This document shows positions 24,296 to 31,696 of a stretch of 46,691 bases of DNA, one piece after another (position 1 is the first letter of the stretch; each line of letters opens with the position of its first letter). Made by a program: the position numbers and the translations under genes. The notes below the pieces were generated by a model. It had not been told where the DNA came from, ran no database searches, and saw only the letters and a program-made list of their open reading frames with translations. The stretch is from CAZIUL01 sp964542475 (GTDB lineage Bacteria; Planctomycetota; B15-G4; CAYZWU01), in the NCBI GenBank assembly GCA_964542475.1, contig CAZIUL010000030.1, positions 1-46,691 on the forward strand, in the 5' to 3' direction.

Positions 24296-24940
24296 ATGGA
24301 CGCTGTCATCTTTGATATGGACGGCGTGCTGGCTGACACCGAATCTTTGCACTTCGATGCGGTCAACAAGGTGCTTGCTCCGTTTGGGAAACGCCTTCCC
24401 GACGAGAAGAACAGCGAATACCTGGGAATGGACCTGCCCGCTTTCTGGGAGGTGATGATCGAGATGTTCCAGCTTGAGGCAGCGGCAAGGGAGCTCGCCG
24501 CGGTTCACGCTGATGCGGTGATTCAGGGGATACTGAAAGGGATCCAGGCCCTGCCCGGCGTGGAGCAGTGTGTTTCGGGTATGCTCATGCGGGGGCTTGT
24601 TCTTGCGGTGGGCACCTCCTCCCCCCGGAACGTGACGGAAGCGGTCCTTGAGGAGCTCGGGCTCAGGCGTACATTCAAGGTGGTGGTTACGGCGGACGAT
24701 GTGCCGCATGGCAAGCCGGAGCCGGACATCTTCCTGGAAGCGTCTCACCGCCTTGGCGTTTCCCCGGAAGACTGCATGGTCATCGAAGACTCGCCAAAGG
24801 GCCTGCTGGCTGCCCGGCGTGCCGGCATGTTCGCCGTGGCTGTGCGAAACCGGGACAACATAGATCTCGATCTGGAAGATGCGGACCGGATTTTCTCGGG
24901 GCTTAACCGTTTCGACTGGACCCTGGTCGACGAGCGGTGA
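24296..24940 (+). CDS. HAD-superfamily phosphatase / beta-phosphoglucomutase-like
   Basis: A 214-residue haloacid-dehalogenase hydrolase. Motif I is FDMDGVLADTE (residues 6-16) with nucleophile and acid-base aspartates D7 and D9. Motif II is GTSSPRN, the lysine is in HGKPEPDIF, and motif IV is MVIEDSPKGLLAA. A helical cap lies between residues 17 and 85. It belongs to the group that includes beta-phosphoglucomutase and phosphoglycolate phosphatase; the substrate cannot be told from sequence. AGGAGG lies before the start. Confidence 0.88.
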   Translation: MDAVIFDMDGVLADTESLHFDAVNKVLAPFGKRLPDEKNSEYLGMDLPAFWEVMIEMFQLEAAARELAAVHADAVIQGILKGIQALPGVEQCVSGMLMRGLVLAVGTSSPRNVTEAVLEELGLRRTFKVVVTADDVPHGKPEPDIFLEASHRLGVSPEDCMVIEDSPKGLLAARRAGMFAVAVRNRDNIDLDLEDADRIFSGLNRFDWTLVDER

Positions 24941-25025
24941 GGAAATACGCGGAAATTCGGGGATGGAACACTTAATTCCCCTTTCCACTCCATTTCCGCC
25001 GTTCCCGAATTTCCAGCGCGGGGGT

Positions 25026-26723
25026 TTATGTTCTCAGCTCGAACGGCCATCCCAAGATTCCGCCCTCGATGAAGGAGACCTTTTTAAAGCCCATGCCATC
25101 GAGTATTCGCTGGGCTTCGTAGCCGCGAAGGCTGATCTTGCAGAACGCGAGGATCTCCTTGTCCTTCGGAAGGCTTTTGCCCTTTGTTCTCAGTGCGCCG
25201 AGCGGAATGTGCTCGACGTCATACGGAAGACCCGTCTCTTCGAACTCCTTGGGTGTTCTCGCGTCGAGCAGGATCACATCGCCCGCCTCAATTTTGGCCT
25301 TGGCCTCCAGCGGAGCGATTCCCTTTGCGATCCCGGCGAGCTTGTTCTGCAATACGTGGATGGCTGTGAGAAAAATGTCGAGCGGAGGGGAGTACGGCGG
25401 TGCGTAAGCCAGGTCGAGGTGTGCTGCCTGCTCCACTGTGGCGCCGAGGGATATTGCCGTTGCAGCCACGTCGAGTCTTTTTGCCGCGTCCCCGGGCCCA
25501 GCGACCTGGCAGCCCAGGATTCTCCGGCTCTTCCTGTCCGCTATCAGTTTCAGGGCGATCGGAAAGCCGCCGGGCATGAAGTGGGGCCTGTCCGGCCCTG
25601 TCACGAGCACGCTTTCCACGTCCATGTTCAGCCCGCGCGCCCATTTCTCGCTCAGGCCGGTTCTTCCGATCGTGTAGTCGAACGCCTTGCACACGACCGT
25701 GCCAAGCACGCCTGGGAACTTCTCCTCCATACCCGCGATATGGTTGGCGATGATCCTTCCGTGCTTGTTTGCGGTTGATCCCTGGGGTGCGTAGAGCGGC
25801 TCTTTCATGTCGGAATGCACATAGCGGGACATCACGCAGTCACCACCCGCATAGACATCCGGATCTGATGTGCGGCAGTGCTCATCGATCACGATGCAGC
25901 CGTTTTTCATCACTGAAAGGCCGGCTTCTTCGGCGAGCCTGCTGTTGGGACGGACACCGATGGCAACGATGGCCAGCTCCGCCGGATGCTCTTCTTTTTT
26001 CGTCTTGACCGCGCGAAGAGCCCCGTTTTCGTCCGCCAGGAACTCCTCCACCGGCGAGCCCAGTGCGAGCTCGACCCCTTTTGCCTTCAGGTGCTTGCCG
26101 GCGAGCAGTCCGATCTCCTCGTCAAGCAGCGCAGGCATGATGTAGTCGAACATTTCGATCAACGTAACATTCATTCCGCGCGCTTTCAGCGCCTCGGCCA
26201 TCTCTATCCCGATGAGGCCGCCGCCCACGATGACCGCGTTGCGGGCTTTTCCGTCTTTCAGGAGCCCATCGAGCGTACGCGCATCCCCGAGGGAGTGAAA
26301 ATGCCTCACGCCTTCCAGGTCGATTCCAGGGATTGGCGGCTTGACAGGACTGCCGCCGACCGCAAGCACAAGCTTGTCGTAGCCGAGCGAGCTCTCTTCA
26401 CCGGTCCTGGTGTCCTTGACCGTTACATTTTTACCTTTCCGGTCGATGGCAAGGGCCTCTTTTTCGCAAAGGACGTCAAACCCTTTGACCTTTTGGAAAA
26501 ATCCCTTGTCCCGCATAATCCCAACGGGCGTTTCCGACAACGCCTTGATTTCAGGGGTTGAGCCCGATATGAAGTAAGGCATGCCGCACGCGCCGTACGA
26601 CATGTCCTTCCCTTTTTCGAGCACGGTAATCTGTGCCGATGGGTTCAACCGTTTCAGGCGGCACGCGGTTTTAGGGCCGCAGGCAACACCGCCGACAATG
26701 ATGATTCGTTGTTTGATATTCAT
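25026..26723 (-). CDS. CoA-disulfide/persulfide reductase-type flavoprotein with rhodanese domain
   Basis: A 565-residue FAD enzyme of the pyridine-nucleotide disulfide reductase family. The N-terminal FAD site is IIIVGGVACGPKTACRLKR. The single redox cysteine C46 is in SYGACGMPYFI, as in CoA-disulfide reductases. The NAD(P)H site is NAVIVGGGLIGIEMAEAL, and YAGGDC marks the second FAD motif. The last 90 residues are a rhodanese domain (DVILLDARTPKEFEE) with cysteine in AFCKISLRG. Such fusions reduce CoA disulfide or persulfides, often with NADH, and take part in sulfur metabolism or redox defence. Confidence 0.9.
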   Translation of the reverse strand: MNIKQRIIIVGGVACGPKTACRLKRLNPSAQITVLEKGKDMSYGACGMPYFISGSTPEIKALSETPVGIMRDKGFFQKVKGFDVLCEKEALAIDRKGKNVTVKDTRTGEESSLGYDKLVLAVGGSPVKPPIPGIDLEGVRHFHSLGDARTLDGLLKDGKARNAVIVGGGLIGIEMAEALKARGMNVTLIEMFDYIMPALLDEEIGLLAGKHLKAKGVELALGSPVEEFLADENGALRAVKTKKEEHPAELAIVAIGVRPNSRLAEEAGLSVMKNGCIVIDEHCRTSDPDVYAGGDCVMSRYVHSDMKEPLYAPQGSTANKHGRIIANHIAGMEEKFPGVLGTVVCKAFDYTIGRTGLSEKWARGLNMDVESVLVTGPDRPHFMPGGFPIALKLIADRKSRRILGCQVAGPGDAAKRLDVAATAISLGATVEQAAHLDLAYAPPYSPPLDIFLTAIHVLQNKLAGIAKGIAPLEAKAKIEAGDVILLDARTPKEFEETGLPYDVEHIPLGALRTKGKSLPKDKEILAFCKISLRGYEAQRILDGMGFKKVSFIEGGILGWPFELRT

Positions 26724-27030
26724 CTGTACCTCCAGGTTTACGAACGATTATTCGATTTTCCAGGAACCGACTCTCGACCGAAACCTCTTCCGGAAAATGG
26801 GAAAATCATGTGTTTCGCGAAACAGATTATATTAGATCGACCTGGAGTTTGCTGCAAAGAAAAACCGCATGGTTTTAGTGAAATCGGTTATCTATCGCTT
26901 GATCCCATGATTACGAATGATGCGGTGCAGTATGATGCAGTGATTGTGTTGATCTTATACGGTTTAGCAGTTAACATCCAATCCCCGGCTGCATGGCAGG
27001 ATCAAGTCGCAGCGTAAGGCAAAAAACCGC
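26724..27030. other. Divergent AT-rich intergenic region
   Basis: Between the flavoprotein gene (minus) and the SanA-like gene (plus). The open frames crossing it lack family resemblance. Promoters of both genes are expected here, but I find no convincing pair of hexamers. Confidence 0.4.
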
Positions 27031-27696
27031 ATGAAGCTGATGCTGATACGGAAAATCAAAAAGAAGCATGTCGCTGCTCTGCTCCTGCCCATGGTTGCTG
27101 TTTGCGCCATGTTGTGGATTGTGGATCTGTACATCTCCGAGGCGGCGGAAGGCGCGGTCTATGACAGCATCGATGCCATCCCCTGCAAGCCTGCGGCCCT
27201 GGTTCTGGGCACGGCCAAGCACGCCCATGGAAGGGAGAACCGGTTTTACAATCACCGCCTGGACGCTGCGGCAAAGCTGTTTATCGAAGGCAAGGTCAGG
27301 GCAATCCTGGCATCGGGCGACAATTCCACAAGCGGCTATGATGAGCCGACACAGATGAAAATAGATCTCGAAAAAAGGGGAGTGCCCGGAAAATACATCA
27401 CCCTGGACTATGCGGGCTTCAGGACCCTTGATTCTGTTGTGAGGGCAAAAGAGGTCTTTGGGCTGGATGATTACATAATCGTATCTCAGAGGTTTCACTG
27501 CGAGCGGGCACTGTACATCGCCCGGGAAAAGGGACACAGGGCCACAGCTTTTGCGGCAAAGCAGGTGAGCGGCATATTCGGGTTGAAGGTGAGGCTGAGA
27601 GAGGTTCTTGCGAGGTGCAAGGCTTTCCTTGACGTGAAACTGCTCGGCACAAAACCCAGGTTTCTGGGGAAAAAGGAAGAGGTGGTTTTCAGGTAG
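27031..27696 (+). CDS. SanA/DUF218-family membrane-anchored protein
   Basis: A 221-residue protein with one N-terminal membrane helix (about residues 14-33) and a SanA-like domain: ALVLGTAKHAHGRENRFYNHRLDAAAKLFIEGKVRAILASGDN, then TLDYAGFRTLDSVVRAKEVFG and IVSQRFHCERALYIAR. SanA/YdcF-type proteins affect envelope permeability (vancomycin sensitivity in Escherichia coli) through an unknown reaction. All the conserved Asp, Arg and His positions I recognise are kept. The stop lies 19 bases before a fold-back element. Confidence 0.9.
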   Translation: MKLMLIRKIKKKHVAALLLPMVAVCAMLWIVDLYISEAAEGAVYDSIDAIPCKPAALVLGTAKHAHGRENRFYNHRLDAAAKLFIEGKVRAILASGDNSTSGYDEPTQMKIDLEKRGVPGKYITLDYAGFRTLDSVVRAKEVFGLDDYIIVSQRFHCERALYIAREKGHRATAFAAKQVSGIFGLKVRLREVLARCKAFLDVKLLGTKPRFLGKKEEVVFR

Positions 27697-27715
27697 CTGA
27701 GCGCCTGCCCGGTGT

Positions 27716-27782
27716 TAGCCCGCTTGTTTCATAATCTTCGTCGCGAGGTGCCGCAGCAGAATAGGGTGAAATATGTGGGCTA
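27716..27782. mobile_element. Fold-back element, copy C (67-bp internally deleted, inverted)
   Basis: It begins TAGCCCGCTTGTTTCATAA and ends GAAATATGTGGGCTA. The left part equals the reverse complement of the right arm of copy A, and the right part (GCAGCAGAA...) that of its left arm. They join at the shared GGTGCCG, as expected if recombination between the arms removed the middle. It lies between two convergent genes. The terminal CTA (27780-27782) is the TAG stop codon of the minus-strand gene that follows. Confidence 0.8.
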
Positions 27783-29036
27783 GGCGCTCCTGATAATGGA
27801 GAGCTCCTTGCCTGTTGAAGCATCCACATGGACCTTTACCCATCCCTGGCTGCTTACAAGCTCCACGATCCATGCAAGTCGGTCGTCCACAGATCCCGGC
27901 CGCTCGCGAATGCGCTTGTACTCGACAACCGCCTTGTTTGCGGAAACGAACCGCATGTCAGGGTGGATGTCGAGTTTTTTCATGCGGCCAAGCACGCGCT
28001 CTATCGCCTGCTCGCGTGAAACACGCCCTGAATGCCCTGAGAGAGCGAGATCTCGCCATTTTTTCCGGAGCTCCACCAGGCACCTTGAGGATGGATGGAA
28101 AAGTATGCGGAGATAATCCCCTTCCACCTGATGATCCTGAAACACGCGCTCCCACTCCATGAGAACGAGGTTCGAGCCCGGGGAATGCTCGATGTGCTGA
28201 AACAACGTAAGCCTGGCATCTTCCGGAACCGGTATCAGGGACCGGGCAGCCTGCAGTGCCTCTTCCCTGGTGAGCTCCTCCTGATTGGCCGGGTCCGCGA
28301 ACCTGTGAACCGACCAGCCCATGGGCTCGCGGCTTTCTGCATCGAAGCAGGCGAATGCATCGGACCAGTGCCGCCATGTTTTTACCCGCACCTGAAAACC
28401 GCCTGGAAACGGTTCAGGTTCAGTGCTCTCGGCATGGAAGTACCGGCCGGGACATGAGCTGGAAATGCCCGCCCTTTCCAGCCTTTTCGAGAACAGATCT
28501 TTTACCTTTTCCTCCGCTGTTTTTTTCTGCTCTTCAGGACTGTCATTGCCGGCTTTGTGCTGTTTGTCGCTGTCCTGAAGGAGCTGGATCACTTTAAGGT
28601 TTTTCGGGTCCGCCCATACCGTGACCACGGACTCCTTGCAAGGGACCGGTTCCAGAAGCAGTATTGCGTGGTGAGCCCATCCCAGCGGCGGAAGTTCCCG
28701 GGACTCGATCCGGCTGAGGCGGGTTTGCGCGGGAAGCCCCAGCTCCGCTTTGACAGCTTCCAGGAACGCCTGCTCGTCAACCACGCCCGGGTATTCAGCG
28801 CCCCTTCGCCCGTCATCGCGCCAGCCGGTCACCAGGCCCGCCTCATCGAGAAAAACAATCAGGTCAGGGCCGCGGTCGAGCACGTGCATGCGGTGCTCGG
28901 ACACGGTTCTCAGCAGATCGGGAAACCAGTCGGTTTCCGCCTCGCAGTGGACGATTCGCGGGTCCACGGGGCCGTGACCGGTTACGAGCGCGCGGATCTG
29001 TTCACAGGCATCGTTCTCGAGAGTGTCAGGGCTCAT
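27780..29036 (-). CDS. Last gene of the VgrG island; unknown partner protein
   Basis: A 418-residue soluble-looking protein with no signal peptide or membrane helix. Its start overlaps the stop of the caspase-like gene by ATGA, so the two are made together. The final stretch (WIVELVSSQGWVKVHVDASTGKELSI) resembles a PepSY-type domain, and a similar pattern (RHWSDAFACFDAESREPMGWSVHRF) occurs mid-protein. A Lys/Glu-rich linker lies near 165-190. An effector-binding chaperone or immunity protein is possible from position alone. Its stop codon is provided by the end of a fold-back element, so the natural C-terminus may have been trimmed. Confidence 0.75.
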   Translation of the reverse strand: MSPDTLENDACEQIRALVTGHGPVDPRIVHCEAETDWFPDLLRTVSEHRMHVLDRGPDLIVFLDEAGLVTGWRDDGRRGAEYPGVVDEQAFLEAVKAELGLPAQTRLSRIESRELPPLGWAHHAILLLEPVPCKESVVTVWADPKNLKVIQLLQDSDKQHKAGNDSPEEQKKTAEEKVKDLFSKRLERAGISSSCPGRYFHAESTEPEPFPGGFQVRVKTWRHWSDAFACFDAESREPMGWSVHRFADPANQEELTREEALQAARSLIPVPEDARLTLFQHIEHSPGSNLVLMEWERVFQDHQVEGDYLRILFHPSSRCLVELRKKWRDLALSGHSGRVSREQAIERVLGRMKKLDIHPDMRFVSANKAVVEYKRIRERPGSVDDRLAWIVELVSSQGWVKVHVDASTGKELSIIRSA

Positions 29037-30871
29037 GACAGGGCCTCCTCAGCCCGGTTCGGCGGATCGTTTGCCGCTGTGCAGCCGTACCTGTCCATCA
29101 GGCGGGGGTGGTAGCGCGGCCGAGTTCCGCGGTTCGCCGCGTAGCGATAGGCCTGTTCGAAGCGGAGGATGTCGGCTTCCTCCTGCGCCGGGTCCTTTGG
29201 CGTGCCCTTGATCCACCGCGTGAAGAGGTCGTAGCAGAACCGCCCGTAATCGCAGCCGGGGCTGTAGACCCACCCGTGGTAGTAGCGGGTTTCGTTTTGA
29301 GTAAAGTGCTCGCCGAAGTTCGTGGTCAGCATTGTGCGGCATCCGCCGTTGAAAAAGCAAAGGCGCGGTCCGTAACGCGCCATTTTTATTGCGTCTGAGC
29401 GCTCGCCCCGAATCGCAAGAACAAGAGAGTCTCTTGCGGCGCGGCCCGGCCAGTTGAGGTAGACGAGCTTGTAGTTCTCGCGGCGCGATTTTCCGAGAAT
29501 GATCTCGTGGGCGACATGCGTCTTGTTGCCGCATCCGCCGTACAGCGGTTCGTTTTTAGGCCACGTTTTGTAGTATTTTTTCCGGTCCTTACGCTCTTCC
29601 GCGGCAAGGCTTTTCTGCACATCGGGAGTGTTCGCGACCGTGGTGGGGCAGCAGTTCTCCAAGGGATCGAAGCCTTGGTCGTAAAGCGGCTTTCTCCATC
29701 CCTGGCTGTTCTTGGGGTGCTCCTTGTGCTTGCAGTAGCACGCGGCGTGTCCGAGAAATATGACGATGTAGCGATGGCGGAAATGAAGGAACCAATCCCT
29801 GAACTCGCTTGGCCCGCCGCGCATGATGTAGGAACGGAAGTCCTTTGTGTTTTTCCTGAAAAAATTATGCAGCTTGTTCGCGTAATTGGTGTAGTCAGGC
29901 AGGTCGCCGGCGGGCCTGTGGATAAAAACCGTGTAGCGCATGTGCAGGCAGTCGTTTCTATGTTTTACATGATCCCGCTCGGAGGCTGTCATGTAGCCGC
30001 CATGCTCGCCGAACGCCAGGTTGAAGCAGTAAAAGTTGTTGCCCGGGTGTTTCCAGTGCTCGGAATAGTTGTCGAACTTCACCTCCGGCTTGGACCCGTC
30101 CGGAAGCAGGATCCGGCCCTTTCGTACGGCGGCGCCCTCGAGCCCGGATTGGAACTCGGGCCTGCGCCCTGTCCGCTCGTACATGAAGTCGCCTGACGAG
30201 TTATCGACCCTGTTGATGCGGGCCACCATGATGCGGACCGGCGTGCCTTCCGCCACGTTTTTCACGCGTATGTCCATCCTGGCGAAGCCGTGCTGTGGCT
30301 CTTCAGGGTCGTCGTAAGGGATAACCATGCGCCTGTCCCAGGCTGCTCGCTCGAGTACATCGAGGTTAACGCTCGCGAAATCCCGGCTCACATGCACTCC
30401 TTGCCCGCCCGCTGCTGCCGGGCTTTTACCGTTGTGGTTCCAGATTTCCACGACAACGCGGATGGGGCATAGATCAGCGGTCGCTTTTTTTCGGCCGGTC
30501 GATCCTTCGGTGATAGTGCCGTCCCACTGCTGGTTCGCCGGCAGGTCGTGAGTGCCGTGTCCGATCATTTCCATGGACAAAGGATGGGTGTGGATGACCA
30601 CAGGATTCGAGGCGGGCGTGTCCTGGCCGGGGCCCTGGGCGGGCGAGGTCATGTACAGGATCCTGCCCGCTCGCGCCCTTCCGTTATAATCCATCACTCG
30701 AAAGGACAGGGGAAGAGTCTCGGATGAGGCGTCCCACCGCTCGGGGCAGGATACGTTTTGTACCTCGAAGGGACTCACCTCGACATGGTTGTCCCTGCCG
30801 GTGCTGACGTTGCTTTTGAGAGGCTCTTCGACGGTTGTCGACCGCCCGCCCGTATCATCCGCCACAGCCAT
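29033..30871 (-). CDS. Candidate T6SS effector with caspase/CHAT-like C-terminal half
   Basis: A 612-residue protein starting 11 bases after the PAAR gene, with AGGAG before the ATG. Residues about 50-240 look like beta domains (LPLSFRVMDYNGRARAGRILY, FARMDIRVKNVAEGTPVRIMVARI). Residues about 360-560 resemble clan CD peptidases: a beta strand ending in FLGHAAC puts H375 where the catalytic His is expected, and LCFFNGGCRT puts C511 where the nucleophile is expected. The segment after it (YYHGWVYSPGCDYGRFCYDLFTRWIKG) follows the CHAT pattern for the post-cysteine strand and helix. The region is unusually rich in Cys and His. A secreted protease toxin is inferred; the family assignment rests on motif order only. 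Confidence 0.72.
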   Translation of the reverse strand: MAVADDTGGRSTTVEEPLKSNVSTGRDNHVEVSPFEVQNVSCPERWDASSETLPLSFRVMDYNGRARAGRILYMTSPAQGPGQDTPASNPVVIHTHPLSMEMIGHGTHDLPANQQWDGTITEGSTGRKKATADLCPIRVVVEIWNHNGKSPAAAGGQGVHVSRDFASVNLDVLERAAWDRRMVIPYDDPEEPQHGFARMDIRVKNVAEGTPVRIMVARINRVDNSSGDFMYERTGRRPEFQSGLEGAAVRKGRILLPDGSKPEVKFDNYSEHWKHPGNNFYCFNLAFGEHGGYMTASERDHVKHRNDCLHMRYTVFIHRPAGDLPDYTNYANKLHNFFRKNTKDFRSYIMRGGPSEFRDWFLHFRHRYIVIFLGHAACYCKHKEHPKNSQGWRKPLYDQGFDPLENCCPTTVANTPDVQKSLAAEERKDRKKYYKTWPKNEPLYGGCGNKTHVAHEIILGKSRRENYKLVYLNWPGRAARDSLVLAIRGERSDAIKMARYGPRLCFFNGGCRTMLTTNFGEHFTQNETRYYHGWVYSPGCDYGRFCYDLFTRWIKGTPKDPAQEEADILRFEQAYRYAANRGTRPRYHPRLMDRYGCTAANDPPNRAEEALS

Positions 30872-30882
30872 GCGCTCCTGTT

Positions 30883-31680
30883 TTATCCGCCGTCTTCATC
30901 CCCGTCTTCGTCCTCATCCACGTCTTCATGCAGCAGCGGCGGCGACCATTCCTTGCTATCCGCCGCAGGCGGACAAGGCGGGTCATCAAGGGATAAACGG
31001 ATAGGATCTTCCCTTGCGCCCTGTTCAGCGGTTTCAAGCTCATCGCTTTCATCCGGTTCCTTGCCCATGGGAATCTGCGTGAACGCAACCTCGCCTTGAT
31101 CCGGATCAAGGCCTTTGGTCTGGAAACGGCCTTGTGAATCGGTTCGTCCCTTCAGAATCCGGCCGCTGTCCATGGTTATCTGAAAGTCCTGGTCGGGTAT
31201 CGCTTTGCCGTCATGATCTCTGAGAACGATTCCGATCCAGCTTTTTTCCTGTTTTGATTTTTCCTGATCCAGGGGTCCCGCCTGACTCTCGGGCACTGGT
31301 TCCACCACGGCTTTTTCCCCGCTATACGCCTTGGAAACCGCTGAGAATGCTGCCGCACCCGCTCCCCCGGCCCCACCCGCACCGCTTCCGATCAGCACGG
31401 TGGAGCACCCCATGACAACAGCTCCGCCGTGAGCGGTCATGTCGCCCAGCCTGGCTGCGGGCGTGCCTCCGATCAGGACCGTGGCTTCTCCCATGGCGAT
31501 CACATCCGGCGGGCCCACGCACAGGGTCATGTCTCCGGAGCGCGCAGCAGGCTGGCCGCCGATCAGCACGGTAGGGCATCCCGGCGGCAGGATGGGCCCG
31601 CCCACGTGCGGGATGGGGATTAAAACGGGGTTGACCATGGGGCACACGTGCATGTCGGTGACTCTTGCTGCCGGAGGCAT
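30883..31680 (-). CDS. PAAR-repeat protein with C-terminal beta domain
   Basis: A 265-residue spike-tip protein. Residues 1-100 contain three PAAR-type turns (TVLIGGQPAARSGD, TVLIGGTPAARLGD, STVLIGS) with the His/Cys residues (HVCPM, HGG) that bind metal at the tip. PAAR proteins cap the VgrG trimer and often link an effector to it. Residues about 150-225 (IVLRDHDGKAIPDQDFQITMDSGRILKGRTDSQGRF) form a carboxypeptidase-regulatory-like fold often used as an adaptor in T6SS effectors. The C-terminus is acidic. It follows vgrG by 16 bases. Confidence 0.88.
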   Translation of the reverse strand: MPPAARVTDMHVCPMVNPVLIPIPHVGGPILPPGCPTVLIGGQPAARSGDMTLCVGPPDVIAMGEATVLIGGTPAARLGDMTAHGGAVVMGCSTVLIGSGAGGAGGAGAAAFSAVSKAYSGEKAVVEPVPESQAGPLDQEKSKQEKSWIGIVLRDHDGKAIPDQDFQITMDSGRILKGRTDSQGRFQTKGLDPDQGEVAFTQIPMGKEPDESDELETAEQGAREDPIRLSLDDPPCPPAADSKEWSPPLLHEDVDEDEDGDEDGG

Positions 31681-31696
31681 GGGTAATGTTACTCCC

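Noticed and set aside
24230..24988. A 450-residue minus-strand frame covering the HAD gene
   Set aside because: Only its last 197 codons make sense: they start at 24229 with a signal peptide. The rest is antisense to the HAD phosphatase.
26709..27017. A 102-residue plus-strand frame between the flavoprotein and SanA-like genes
   Set aside because: It starts inside the flavoprotein gene, lacks a ribosome binding site and looks like random translation of AT-rich DNA.
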